A DNA stretch of 64,000 bases from Microcaldota archaeon (GCA_021799475.1 JAJZAJ010000001.1:186001-250000); one strand, 5' to 3'. Positions 41,150 to 49,981 are shown, counted from the stretch's first letter. Notes: generated by a model not told the origin, from the letters alone. A program made the numbers and translations.

Positions 41150-41324
41150 CACATTCTCTATCAGCAGCCGCGAACCAGTAAAATCAAAAACCATACAAGA
41201 AATAAAGGCAAATAATCTGTTATTTATTCCCAGTTTTGCAGGAAGGTCAAACGCATTTTCCGAAGAAACCCACTCTCCCACAACAATTATATATTATACA
41301 GAACACCACTACTGCAGTGGTAAT
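41150..41324 (+). promoter_or_regulatory. nuoD 3' flank and promoter of repeat gene D
   Basis: These 175 bases match the flanks of genes A, B and C and appear to be the parent copy. CAACAATTATATATTATA (41281-41298) is the TATA region, and ACTGCAGT (41311-41318) lies seven bases before the ATG. No other gene is present. Confidence 0.7.
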
Positions 41325-42650
41325 ATGCCTGACAAAACAATCCTATCTAATCAGCAGGAACTAATAACACTTATAGATGAGCTGACTCCAGACGCGAGAA
41401 CAGCAGCACTGAAAAGAGCAGAAGAAAAAGGACTGCTTCCCAGTAATAAACCTGAGACTGCAGAAACATATGAGGAGGAGGGGTGGTATGACTATGTCGC
41501 CAAAATCTGGACATTGTTAAGCAACAAACCTAGGGCAGCAGAAGCATACGAGAAAGGTGGGCGGTACACCGACGCAGCAAAAATCTGGCTACAATTAGAC
41601 AACAAACCCAGAGCAGCAGAAGCATATGAGAAGAAGGGGGAGTATTTAGATGCAGCTAAAATCTGGCTACAATTAGACAACAAAGAAAGAGCAGTAGCAT
41701 GCGCGGAAGCATATGAAAAGAAGGAATTGTATTATACTGCCGCCAGAATCTGGATACAATTAGACAACAAACCCAGAGCAGCAGAAGCATATGAGAAGAA
41801 TGGAGGGTATGCAGACGCAGCCAAAATCTGGCTACAATTAGATAACAAAGACAGAGTCGCAGCATGCGCGGAAGGATATGAGAAAGGGGTGCGGTATGTC
41901 GACGCCGCAGAAATCTGGCTACAATTAGACAACAAACCTAGAGCTGCATTATGCGCGGAAGCATGTGAGAAGAATGGATGGTACACCGACGCAGCCAAAA
42001 TCTGGCTACAATTAGATAATAAAGTGAAGGCAGCGGAAGCATATGAGAAGAATGGAGGGTATGCAGACGCAGCCAAAATCTGGCTACAATTAGATAACAA
42101 AGACAGAGTCGCAGCATACGCGGAAGCATGTGAGAAGAATGGATGGTACACCGACGCAGCCAAAATCTGGCTACAATTAGATAACAAAGAAAAGGCAGCG
42201 AAAGCATACGAGAAGAGTGGGCGATGTGCCGACGCAGCCAAAATCTGGCTACAATTAGATAACAAAGAAAAGGCAGCGGAAGCATACGAGAAGAGTGGGC
42301 GATATGCCGCCGACGCCGCAGAAATCTGGCTACAATTAGACAACAAACCCAGAGCAGCAGAAGCATACGGGAAAGGCGGGTGGCATACCAATGCAGCCAA
42401 AATCTGGCTACAATTAGACAACAAACCCAGAGCAGCAGAAGCATACGAGAAAAGTGGGCGGTACGCCGACGCCGCCAAAATCTGGCTAGAATTAGACAAT
42501 AAAGAACGGGCAGTATCATGCGCAGAAGCATATGAGAAGAGGGAGAGGTATGCCGACGCCGCAACGATATACAGGATGCTAGGAAACGCTCAAAAAGCAG
42601 CAGCGCTTACGAAACTGGCGACGCTGCTCCGCGATCAAAATCAATCATAG
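41325..42650 (+). CDS. Helical-repeat (TPR/SNAP-like) protein D
   Basis: At 441 residues this is the longest of the four paralogues, with the shared N-terminal cap, about 13 two-helix repeats and the ATIYRMLGNAQKAAALTKL cap. Units alternate between the CAEA linker (29 residues) and the short linker (26 residues). One unit carries an extra two residues (RYAADAAEIW). The core IWLQLDNK is nearly invariant. It sits between intact nuoD and intact pfdB, and broken pieces of both flank paralogues A and B, so this is probably the founder locus. No export signal; a protein-binding scaffold is the reasonable guess. Confidence 0.87.
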   Translation: MPDKTILSNQQELITLIDELTPDARTAALKRAEEKGLLPSNKPETAETYEEEGWYDYVAKIWTLLSNKPRAAEAYEKGGRYTDAAKIWLQLDNKPRAAEAYEKKGEYLDAAKIWLQLDNKERAVACAEAYEKKELYYTAARIWIQLDNKPRAAEAYEKNGGYADAAKIWLQLDNKDRVAACAEGYEKGVRYVDAAEIWLQLDNKPRAALCAEACEKNGWYTDAAKIWLQLDNKVKAAEAYEKNGGYADAAKIWLQLDNKDRVAAYAEACEKNGWYTDAAKIWLQLDNKEKAAKAYEKSGRCADAAKIWLQLDNKEKAAEAYEKSGRYAADAAEIWLQLDNKPRAAEAYGKGGWHTNAAKIWLQLDNKPRAAEAYEKSGRYADAAKIWLELDNKERAVSCAEAYEKRERYADAATIYRMLGNAQKAAALTKLATLLRDQNQS

Positions 42651-42781
42651 AAGGAGCATCCTATGTTTCGGGATATCTGTGCAGATGGCTAAGGGTCGGT
42701 TAATTAGGCGCAATCTATGTGCCACAATGACGCCCTTATAATATTTCGCTTCCTATATTCACTGGTTTCTAAGTGATACGT

Positions 42782-43120
42782 ATGGAGAAACAGGAGTTGG
42801 AGAAACTTACCAGGGACTACCAGATGATACAGGAACAGTTGCAGGGGCTGGCGATGCAGAAAGAGCAGTTCAACATGCAGAAGATTGAGCAGAAAGAGGC
42901 TCTGTCAGAGATAGAGAAGGCTACTGGAAAGATATTCATCGCTCTCGGTGGCGTACTGGTTGAGACGAGCAAGGAAGAAGCAATTGCAAAACTCAAGGAG
43001 CGCCAGGAGTCTACCGATATGCGGCTGTCCATCATCGGCAGGCAGCATGAGGAGGCGGTAAAGAAAGAGAAGAGCATGCGCGATGAGATAACAAAGGCAC
43101 TGCAGGGTTCAAAAGCGTGA
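42782..43120 (+). CDS. pfdB: Prefoldin beta subunit
   Basis: Prefoldin is a jellyfish-shaped chaperone that hands unfolded proteins to the thermosome (encoded at 54838). The coiled coil at both ends (MEKQELEKLTRDYQMIQEQL and the C-terminal QESTDMRLSIIGRQHEE) flanks the beta hairpin with KIFIALGGVLVETSKEEA, a family hallmark. ATG 42782 follows GTGATACGT. A broken copy of the first part is found at 16955. It is followed within five bases by the DHH gene. Confidence 0.93.
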   Translation: MEKQELEKLTRDYQMIQEQLQGLAMQKEQFNMQKIEQKEALSEIEKATGKIFIALGGVLVETSKEEAIAKLKERQESTDMRLSIIGRQHEEAVKKEKSMRDEITKALQGSKA

Positions 43121-43124
43121 GCAA

Positions 43125-44117
43125 ATGAAGAAGCTGGAGTTCGACAAGCTTGTCGAAACGCTAAAAGACCTTACCGGTAAGAGGGTGCTAATAACCTTCC
43201 ATTCTGTTGCTGACACCGATTGCGTGTCATCCGCGTTCGGTCTCAAGCTGCTACTGAAAAACGCTGAGCTTGCTACGCCAGATATAGTGACTGCCAACTC
43301 AAGGAGAATATTATCAACATTTGGATTCGACCCTGAAACCGTATCGGTAAAATTCGACAATGACGCGGAGGCAGTTGTGCTTGTAGATGTGAATAATTTT
43401 GATGACTGCGGGCAGTTTGCGCAGAGGCTCAAAGATTTCAAGGGAACGGTGCTGATAATAGACCATCACATCAATTTCGATATAAACTCTGATAATGTCC
43501 TTGCCTACAACCGCGAATCGTACAATTCAGCTACAAGCATAGTGTACGAAGTCCTGAAAAACACGGGTATCACGATTGACGCGAACATGGCCAAATTGCT
43601 GGCGGCAGGCATAATATCTGACTCTGCAGAGCTGCAGAATGCATCAGGGCAGACGCTTCTCCAGCTTGGCACACTGCTCACGATAGCAAATATGGATTAC
43701 CCTTCGATTACAGCTAGCATAACGCATGTATCGGATCCGGAAGCCAGAAAGCGCACAATCAACGACCTGCAGGAAGCTACGGTCGAGGTGGTGCAGGGGC
43801 TTCTGTTCATGCACGGCATGGCACACGCACATGCAAACCTCGCAGCGGATCATGCGATAAAAATAGGTGCTGACCTGGCGCTATTCAGCGCAGAGAACGA
43901 AAGAGAAGTATCTTTCTCGGCAAGATTAAGACCTCTTCTGGATAAGGAGCGCAACCTGCACCTTGGGGCGATAATGAAACGGCTCGGACCAATAATAAAT
44001 GGATCGGGAGGAGGCCACCCATGTGCGGCGGGGGCATACGGTCCGCTGAAAGAGCGGGCGCGCGATTTCATCGATATGTTCATAACAGAGATAACTTCAA
44101 ACATTTCAGTCAAGTAA
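43125..44117 (+). CDS. DHH-DHHA1 phosphoesterase
   Basis: This manganese-dependent phosphoesterase is related to RecJ and nanoRNase. Motif I is FHSVADTDCVSS with Asp30 and Asp32, the DHH triad is at residues 113-115 (LIIDHHINF), and the DHHA1 substrate-binding GGGHPCAAGA is near the C-terminus. Likely substrates are short oligonucleotides or cyclic dinucleotide products, but the sequence does not tell which. It is typical downstream of pfdB in archaea, which supports linkage. It ends just before a purine-rich spacer. Confidence 0.88.
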   Translation: MKKLEFDKLVETLKDLTGKRVLITFHSVADTDCVSSAFGLKLLLKNAELATPDIVTANSRRILSTFGFDPETVSVKFDNDAEAVVLVDVNNFDDCGQFAQRLKDFKGTVLIIDHHINFDINSDNVLAYNRESYNSATSIVYEVLKNTGITIDANMAKLLAAGIISDSAELQNASGQTLLQLGTLLTIANMDYPSITASITHVSDPEARKRTINDLQEATVEVVQGLLFMHGMAHAHANLAADHAIKIGADLALFSAENEREVSFSARLRPLLDKERNLHLGAIMKRLGPIINGSGGGHPCAAGAYGPLKERARDFIDMFITEITSNISVK

Positions 44118-44285
44118 ATGCAGGGAACCGCGCATAGCAAAAGAAAAAAAGAAAAAGAGAAAGAAGAAAGAATAAAACAAAAGGAAAGACGGGAGAAAAC
44201 GGAAAAGGAGGGAAAGGGGAAAACAAGGACGAAAAGTGCCATATATGAAAATAGCGATACTCTCAGACCTGCACCTTGGGTATGA
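44118..44285 (+). CDS. Possible Lys/Glu-rich small protein
   Basis: A 55-codon frame opens at the ATG directly after the DHH stop (TAAATG) and runs through a nearly pure purine tract (44136-44235). It would encode a Lys/Glu/Arg-rich peptide (SKRKKEKEKEERIKQKERRE) and overlaps the first 41 bases of mre11. No homologue is recognised. It may be only a purine-rich leader for mre11, so the call is tentative. Confidence 0.25.
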   Translation: MQGTAHSKRKKEKEKEERIKQKERREKTEKEGKGKTRTKSAIYENSDTLRPAPWV

Positions 44286-45462
44286 CAGGTTTGGTGAAGA
44301 TGCATATACGCAGGCCAGGAGCGCTCTCGAGCTAGCATGCGAATCCGCAGATGCGGTGCTCATACCTGGTGATATCTTCGACAAGAGAAATCCAAAACCG
44401 GAGACGATAGCGCAGGCGATAAACATGTTCAGGGAAGCAGCAAGGCGCAAATGGAGGGCCAAAGTCTCGAGTTTCAAAAGCGTTGACGGAAGAAATGCCT
44501 TCACAGATGCGCCAATAATAGCAATACCCGGGACGCACGAGCGGACTTCTGAAGGCAGCGAAAACGCCCTATCTCTGCTCGGGCTGGCAGGTCTTCTTGT
44601 AGATGCAGGCGAAGCCGATGTGATAATAGACGACGGGAAAGAAAAGATACACGTATTTGGCCTCGGCGGCCTGTCAGAAGAACGGGTCAGGGAGTCTCTT
44701 CAGAAACTGCAGCCTAAACCTGTAAGCGATGCTTTCAATATATTCATGTTCCACCAATCAACATACGAGCTCCTACCTTTCAGCGACGATTTCATACATA
44801 ACGAGGAGCTTCCGAAAGGATTCGATCTTTATGTCGACGGGCACATACATAGCAGGCAGGAGCTGCAGGTCCATGGCAAGAAGTTGCTGATTCCGGGAAG
44901 CACTGTGCTTACCCAGCTCAAGGAAGGCGAGCAGGAGCCAAAAGGGATTATTGTCTTTGACACGCGAGAGCAGTCTTACTCATTTATGAAGATAAACTCA
45001 AGACGGTTCGTCTGTAAGGCTATAGAAGCTGAAGGAGCAAAGCCAGCGGAGCTCATGGAAGCGTGCGACAAAACTATAAAAGAACTGCTTTCGGATGGAG
45101 GGAGCGGGGCGGACAGGCCGATAATAAGGATTGTCCTGCGCGGGAAACTGACAAAAGGATTCACCAATACCGATATGGATGCCAGGCGGATATCTTCAAA
45201 GTATTCCGGAAAGTGCTTCCTCGAGATAGATACCTCGAAACTCAGGAGCGACGACAGCGAAAAAAGCATTGCAGATATACGCGACAGCAAGATGGACGGC
45301 GTATCTATAAAGGAAGCCGGAATAAACGCTTTTATCGAAAACCTGAAGCAGCACGGATTTGACAATACTATCGACGCAAAGAAACTGTTCGAGATACTCT
45401 CTTCGCAGTCAAAAAAAGAAAAAATGATGAAGGAGGCGAACGAGCTTCTTCTTGGGCAGTGA
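44245..45462 (+). CDS. mre11: DNA double-strand break repair nuclease Mre11
   Basis: This metallophosphoesterase has the manganese ligands of Mre11 in order: SDLHLG (Asp8, His10), GDIFDKRNP, the IPGTHER motif (where GNHD is common, here Thr replaces Asn), FMFHQS and VDGHIHSRQ, then GSTVLTQL. The C-terminal 150 residues form the capping and Rad50-binding region. Rad50, usually next to it, and NurA are not in the window; the HerA-like protein at 4272 is unlinked. An in-frame GTG lies at 44236; ATG 44245 gives the standard MKIAILSD start. Confidence 0.9.
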   Translation: MKIAILSDLHLGYDRFGEDAYTQARSALELACESADAVLIPGDIFDKRNPKPETIAQAINMFREAARRKWRAKVSSFKSVDGRNAFTDAPIIAIPGTHERTSEGSENALSLLGLAGLLVDAGEADVIIDDGKEKIHVFGLGGLSEERVRESLQKLQPKPVSDAFNIFMFHQSTYELLPFSDDFIHNEELPKGFDLYVDGHIHSRQELQVHGKKLLIPGSTVLTQLKEGEQEPKGIIVFDTREQSYSFMKINSRRFVCKAIEAEGAKPAELMEACDKTIKELLSDGGSGADRPIIRIVLRGKLTKGFTNTDMDARRISSKYSGKCFLEIDTSKLRSDDSEKSIADIRDSKMDGVSIKEAGINAFIENLKQHGFDNTIDAKKLFEILSSQSKKEKMMKEANELLLGQ

Positions 45463-45499
45463 GAACCGGAAGCGCCAGACTATGCCCTAAAAGACCTAT

Positions 45500-45766
45500 T
45501 TACTTCGCTTTAGCGCCCTTGGATTGTGCAGCGGCATGCTGCACTTTTTCTTTTATCCCAAGAGACTTGTTGACAAGCTCCTTGTTGCTGATATCTATTA
45601 TTTCATTCAGGAATTCGAGATGTGCAGGATTGCACCGCCTTTCCTTCTGCCTCTCCCCGCTTATTATTTTTATATTGCCCTTTCCATCCACTGCTGTTAT
45701 TACAGCACGGCTTCCAGCATCCCGCCCTAACTTCTTTATGCATATCCTTCCAACCTGGAGCAACAT
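45500..45766 (-). CDS. rpl14e: Ribosomal protein L14e
   Basis: This is an archaeal and eukaryotic large-subunit protein with a KOW-like SH3 barrel. LLQVGRICIKKLGRDAGSRAVIT is the family start and RRCNPAHLEFL the C-terminal signature of the barrel. The last 25 residues are Lys/Ala-rich. It lies on the minus strand, downstream of rpl34e, in an order common to archaea. Confidence 0.9.
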   Translation of the reverse strand: MLLQVGRICIKKLGRDAGSRAVITAVDGKGNIKIISGERQKERRCNPAHLEFLNEIIDISNKELVNKSLGIKEKVQHAAAQSKGAKAK

Positions 45767-45814
45767 TTTTTCACCTTAAAGAATAATATTATGACAACCG
45801 GCAATATCTACGGA

Positions 45815-46132
45815 TCAGTGGGCGACAAGCTGCAGCACATACCTCCTCTGCCCTATACTTATATCATTCAGCTTGATATCTCCCTGTTCAACCCTGCTCT
45901 GCAGCTTTATGACATCGGAAGTGCATCTTGCACACAGAACTCCCCCAAATAGCCTGCTGTTGGTCCTTCTGCTTCTTCCTCCATTCAGGCTTATGCCATT
46001 GAGCTCATTCCTGCAGATGGCGCAATGCGGTTTTGAGTTTGCCGCCCTCCGGTAGTGGATGACGTTTCTTCCGCTCTCTGTCACCCTGTGCGCCTTCCTA
46101 AAGCTTCTCGATCTGTGCATTGGTTTTGGCAT
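45815..46132 (-). CDS. rpl34e: Ribosomal protein L34e
   Basis: This zinc-ribbon protein of the large subunit (eL34) has MPKPMHRSRSFRKAHRVTES at the N-terminus, VIHYRRAANSKPHCAICRNEL with the first CxxC, and FGGVLCARCTSDVIKLQ with the second. Length of 105 is slightly above the archaeal average of about 90. It is the first gene of a pair with rpl14e, 48 bases away. It diverges in sequence but clearly keeps the family pattern. Confidence 0.92.
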   Translation of the reverse strand: MPKPMHRSRSFRKAHRVTESGRNVIHYRRAANSKPHCAICRNELNGISLNGGRSRRTNSRLFGGVLCARCTSDVIKLQSRVEQGDIKLNDISIGQRRYVLQLVAH

Positions 46133-46260
46133 TTACTGCGCCTGTAGAACAGAAAATAAGCTGTTTTACCGCTAAGTATCTGTAGGGAAACTTATTTAGA
46201 GCTTGTTTTTAGCCCTATTCCGCCATCTGCTTACCCTATACTGCTGTTTCGCCTCAGCTC

Positions 46261-47505
46261 TTACCCTCTCTTGTATCTTACTCCTTTATATGAGAACATG
46301 ACCCCTATGGTAGAAACTATGTTTGTGAACAGGATAACCAGGAATATCGTATCCAGGAATCCTGGGATTAAGATACCAAGGCTTAGCGGCACTGTCGCAA
46401 TTATCGCAGGAGACAGTCCTCTTGATATGTTGGAGAAGACCAAGCGCTCCTCAGCCCTCCGTTTAGCCTCATCAGCAGAGAAGTATTTTCTCAACATCGG
46501 CGAGAATATGTAACGCACGAGGAATATCAGAACCACTATGATAACTGTGGCAAGGACTGTGCCAAATGTTATGTTTTTAAGGTTGAGCAGCACGCCGATG
46601 TAAACGAAGAAGAAAGTACTGGCGAAGAAAACGATCTCACGCTGGTAGTTCCTTATGTGCTTGACCTGGTTCCCTATCGAGATGCTTTTCCAGAACCCGT
46701 CCTTGCTCTTCTGCGCATATGCTCCCATGTTCGCGAAGGCGAGACCGAATACGAATACTGTTATGGCCCCGCTGATTCCCATCCATTCAGCAATCCCGTA
46801 AGCAGCGACCACCATGGTAAGAGTGAGCATCCAGCTGTAGCTCATGCCCTGTTCCTTATACCTGTTCAGAATATAGAGCCAGAAGAACGCGGATACGATG
46901 CCAAGCAGTATGGATCCGAATATCTCGGTAAATATGAAACTGCCTATCTGCAACGTGCTGTTGACAGGATTGACGATAAATCCCAAGAGTATCAGTGGAA
47001 CTATAAGCTGCAGCATATCGGTAGCGATACCCTCATAAAGCAAGACGGTCTTGAGTTCAGCTCTAGCCGATACGAGTTTCATCAAAGTCGGGACAATCAT
47101 TGTGCTGGTTCCAGAAAGAGCGAAGCCGAATGCAAATGCCTCCAAAAGAGTCCAGCCAAAAATAAAGTAGCCGGCAATAGATATCAGGATTCCAGTAACA
47201 ACCGCATTGACAAAAGTGAATTTCGTGGCTATCGCTATTACGTCACCAAGTTTGCTGATTTTCATGTTTAGCCCAACGTCAAACAGGATGAACGCTATTG
47301 CTATGGCTGATATGTACGGGGTAGCGAGAAGGAGGAAACTGCCATTCCCTATGTTTACCAGGTGCAGCACTGGCCCTACAACGGCGCCAAGCACCATCAG
47401 GGGCAGAACACTGCTTATCTTAAACTTGTAGAACATCGCATTTATTATGAAGCCGATGAATGCTACTGCGGCGAAGAAGATGAACAATATTGATACGGAC
47501 AGCAT
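46261..47505 (-). CDS. Cation/proton antiporter (CPA2, KefB/NapA type)
   Basis: This 414-residue membrane protein has about 12 helices. The ILFDVGLNMKISKL segment near residue 95 is the conserved end of helix 3, ALSGTSTMIVPTL matches the crossed-helix region, and YEGIATDMLQLI carries the Asp of the ion-binding site (one acidic residue, suggesting an electroneutral exchanger). It lacks a C-terminal RCK domain. Its likely role is Na+ or K+/H+ exchange; ion choice is not shown. In an acidophilic setting it would help pH balance, but that is inference. Confidence 0.88.
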   Translation of the reverse strand: MLSVSILFIFFAAVAFIGFIINAMFYKFKISSVLPLMVLGAVVGPVLHLVNIGNGSFLLLATPYISAIAIAFILFDVGLNMKISKLGDVIAIATKFTFVNAVVTGILISIAGYFIFGWTLLEAFAFGFALSGTSTMIVPTLMKLVSARAELKTVLLYEGIATDMLQLIVPLILLGFIVNPVNSTLQIGSFIFTEIFGSILLGIVSAFFWLYILNRYKEQGMSYSWMLTLTMVVAAYGIAEWMGISGAITVFVFGLAFANMGAYAQKSKDGFWKSISIGNQVKHIRNYQREIVFFASTFFFVYIGVLLNLKNITFGTVLATVIIVVLIFLVRYIFSPMLRKYFSADEAKRRAEERLVFSNISRGLSPAIIATVPLSLGILIPGFLDTIFLVILFTNIVSTIGVMFSYKGVRYKRG

Positions 47506-47603
47506 AATATATCACTACTATGTAACAGCAAAGATTTTATCCTGAACGGTCACAGAGCACCGCGCTCCGTGAGGATACAATAAGCATGCCGTAAAGCCAA
47601 ACC

Positions 47604-47745
47604 TGGGGCTGCCGGGATTTGAACCCGGATCAGCTGGTTGCTTCATATCATAATCGAAATTCCAGATTCTCATCATCGCGTTTCCGCTCATATCTAACTA
47701 TAAATATCTGGAGCCAACTGCACTGCCAGGTTATGCTACAGCCCC
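47604..47745 (-). tRNA. tRNA-Trp (CCA) with a 69-base intron
   Basis: Read on the minus strand, acceptor GGGGCTG (47745-47739) pairs with CAGCCCC (47611-47605), discriminator A. Anticodon stem GTTGG (47718-47714) pairs with CCAGC (47637-47633). The loop is CTCCAG then A; anticodon CCA is at 47711-47709. The intron runs 47707-47639 between positions 37 and 38. It contains ATGATGA (47676-47670), a good box C, and TCTGGA, complementary to the anticodon loop TCCAGA. Euryarchaeal tRNA-Trp introns often serve as box C/D guides for this tRNA. The mature length is 73. Confidence 0.92.
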
Positions 47746-47821
47746 TTTTGTATCGACACGTTAATTCATTCAACAGCTATTTATTACTTCCTGACCATAA
47801 CCAAAGGACGGTTGCATTTGT

Positions 47822-48412
47822 ATGTTTTTCTTACCTGATCAGACTGGCATAAACATCTGGGCATTCCAGCTCATGAAGAGCATTGCAAGCCCTGCCCTGA
47901 ATACCTTCCTGTCATATTTCGCGGAGAGCTTCTACATAGTGCTGCCTCTTGTCATAGTGTATTTGATACTAAAGAAAGAGAAGAGCGTCTATGCATTCTC
48001 GGCATCGCTTTTCATCCTGTTTGCTGTAAGCTATATACTGAAGCTCCTGTTCCAGGAGCCGCGTCCATGCACCATGAGCGACCTTTCATGGATAAACAGC
48101 GTATCATGCGAATCAGGTTTCTCTTTTCCAAGCAATCACGCCGTAGTTTTGACAGGACCAGCAATCTTTCTGGGAAAATACAGGGTGCTCCAGGCGCTTT
48201 ATATAATATGGATGCTGCTTGAGCTGTTCGGCAGAGTATACCTGGGGCAGCATTATCTGACGGACGTGCTGGCCGGCGCCGCGATAAGTATTATAATATC
48301 TGCAGTGATATACAGGTATAGGGAATTCATACTAAAGATCGCTAGGTTTTTCAGGATAACATTCCTGACAGAAGGAATGCCAGGAAGCAGAGAAGGACAA
48401 GCACAGGTGTGA
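47822..48412 (+). CDS. PAP2-family membrane phosphatase
   Basis: This six-helix phosphatase has the three signature motifs: KLLFQEPRP (motif 1), PSNHA (motif 2) and [16 protein letters not shown] (motif 3), which together form the active site facing outside. Such enzymes dephosphorylate lipid phosphates or polyprenyl diphosphates; recycling of the dolichol carrier used by AglB is a reasonable role but is inferred. It ends five bases before the DUF929 protein and likely forms an operon with it and the glycosyltransferase. Confidence 0.88.
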   Translation: MFFLPDQTGINIWAFQLMKSIASPALNTFLSYFAESFYIVLPLVIVYLILKKEKSVYAFSASLFILFAVSYILKLLFQEPRPCTMSDLSWINSVSCESGFSFPSNHAVVLTGPAIFLGKYRVLQALYIIWMLLELFGRVYLGQHYLTDVLAGAAISIIISAVIYRYREFILKIARFFRITFLTEGMPGSREGQAQV

Positions 48413-48416
48413 TAAT

Positions 48417-49211
48417 ATGGCTCTAACAAAAAAGACAAAAATAGCGATAGTGGTCATAGCGGTAATAGCAATAGCTATAGTAATAGTAGCCAACATGTTC
48501 TCCGGGCAGAACCTTTCTCCTTTCATAAACAAGCCCGTCAATATGACGCAGATTTCCGATCTTGAATCGATAGCCGCAAACAGCACTCTTGCTGCTGCTG
48601 TCGGTCCAGGCATAGCCACTTTCCCGAAGAATATAAGCGGTGCAGCACCCCTAAAATTAGGAGGCAAACCGGAAGTCCTGTACATGGGTGCAGAATACTG
48701 CCCCTTCTGCGCCGCAGGCAGATGGGGATTGATAATAGCGCTAATGCGCTTCGGCACATTCTCCAACCTGCATTATATGATATCTTCGACAGATCCCTCC
48801 GAACCTTACAGGGGGACGGCTACCTTCACATTTGTAAATTCAACGTATACGAGCCCATCGGTAGCGTTCGTTTCAGTAGAGACGGAGGATCAGCAGTACA
48901 ATCCACTCCAGACACCGAACAGCTCCCAGATAAATATCTTTAACCAGTACAATTACGCACAGGGAGGCATCCCTTTCATAGATTTCGGTAATATGTCGGT
49001 GCTCGCGGGCGCAGACTATTCCCCCGGGCTAATAAACGGGAATAACTGGGGGCAGATAATAGCAAACCTGTATAACCCTTCATCACCGATGTCGCAAGGC
49101 GTAATCGGCAGCGCCAACATCTTCACCGCAGAAATATGCAAGGAGACGAACATGAGCCCTTCATCCGTATGCGGACAGCCGTATATAAAGAAACTGCTTT
49201 CATCCCAATGA
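48417..49211 (+). CDS. DUF929 thioredoxin-like membrane-anchored protein
   Basis: This 264-residue protein has an N-terminal membrane anchor (residues 8-26) and an outer domain with [13 protein letters not shown], a thioredoxin-like CxxC at Cys95 and Cys98. The spacing matches the archaeal DUF929 family, thought to act in disulfide chemistry outside the cell. A second Cys pair near the C-terminus ([15 protein letters not shown]) may be a structural disulfide. Several sequons suggest glycosylation. The ATG at 48417 follows GGTGTGATAAT. Confidence 0.85.
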   Translation: MALTKKTKIAIVVIAVIAIAIVIVANMFSGQNLSPFINKPVNMTQISDLESIAANSTLAAAVGPGIATFPKNISGAAPLKLGGKPEVLYMGAEYCPFCAAGRWGLIIALMRFGTFSNLHYMISSTDPSEPYRGTATFTFVNSTYTSPSVAFVSVETEDQQYNPLQTPNSSQINIFNQYNYAQGGIPFIDFGNMSVLAGADYSPGLINGNNWGQIIANLYNPSSPMSQGVIGSANIFTAEICKETNMSPSSVCGQPYIKKLLSSQ

Positions 49212-49220
49212 GAGGTTTGC

Positions 49221-49925
49221 ATGAATAAGCCAGAAGTAAGCGTCATCATACCCACTCTCAACGAGGAACGCTATATATTAAACACCCTAAAGGGCCTGCA
49301 GCGCCAGACGTTCAAGAATTTTGAGGTGTTAGTGAGCGACGGAGGAAGCAAGGACAGAACCGTTGCAATAGCAAGGAGATACGCAAAGGTGGTAATAAAG
49401 AAAGGCGCAGGGGTAAGCAAATCGAGGAACATAGCTGCAAAGTCGGCAAAGGGAAAACTCCTTATATTCATAGATGGAGACACAAAACCATCGAGGAGGC
49501 TTGTCGAGACTTACCACAATGCGGTAAAAGGCAAGGTAATCGCGGCAACAGGGCCGATATATCCATTGGAAAAGACAAAGAGGAGGGTGCGGTATGCATA
49601 TAAGTTCGTCACAGTCGACCTTATCAAGCTATCAATAAAAGCAGGTTTTCCATCTCTTGTCGGGTCAAACTTTGCAGTATCTAAAAAAGTGTTCGACAAA
49701 GTCGGCGGCTTCAACGAAAAATTCGTTACTTCTGAGGACTGGGATCTTGCGCAAAGGGTCAAGCATTATGGCAAGATCGTTTACCTGAAGGATGCGCTGG
49801 TGCACACCAGCGCAAGGAGAGTGTTTGCATGGGGTCTAAAGAATTATACCCTATATACTGTGGACAACATAATGCGATATTATCTGCTGAAGAAGCCGAA
49901 TTCCGATTATGAGAAGGTCAGATGA
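49221..49925 (+). CDS. Family 2 glycosyltransferase
   Basis: This 234-residue enzyme has the GT-A fold: VSVIIPTLNEERYI at the N-terminus, VLVSDGGSKDRTV for the nucleotide sugar, and FIDGDTKPS with the Asp-x-Asp metal motif near residue 91. SEDWDLAQRVKHYG supplies the catalytic-loop ED. A short hydrophobic C-terminal patch suggests membrane attachment. Polyprenyl-linked sugar transfer for glycan assembly is likely given the operon with PAP2 and DUF929 genes. The last 50 residues are basic and poorly conserved. Confidence 0.87.
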   Translation: MNKPEVSVIIPTLNEERYILNTLKGLQRQTFKNFEVLVSDGGSKDRTVAIARRYAKVVIKKGAGVSKSRNIAAKSAKGKLLIFIDGDTKPSRRLVETYHNAVKGKVIAATGPIYPLEKTKRRVRYAYKFVTVDLIKLSIKAGFPSLVGSNFAVSKKVFDKVGGFNEKFVTSEDWDLAQRVKHYGKIVYLKDALVHTSARRVFAWGLKNYTLYTVDNIMRYYLLKKPNSDYEKVR

Positions 49926-49981
49926 CCATACTCTCTTTGGCTATTCATGAACGTGCCTGACATCATACGCTCCGCATTCTT

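Noticed and set aside
32261-42650. Regular 78- and 87-base direct repeats as a possible CRISPR array
   Set aside because: The repeats are contiguous coding units with no unique spacers, no leader and no cas genes nearby.
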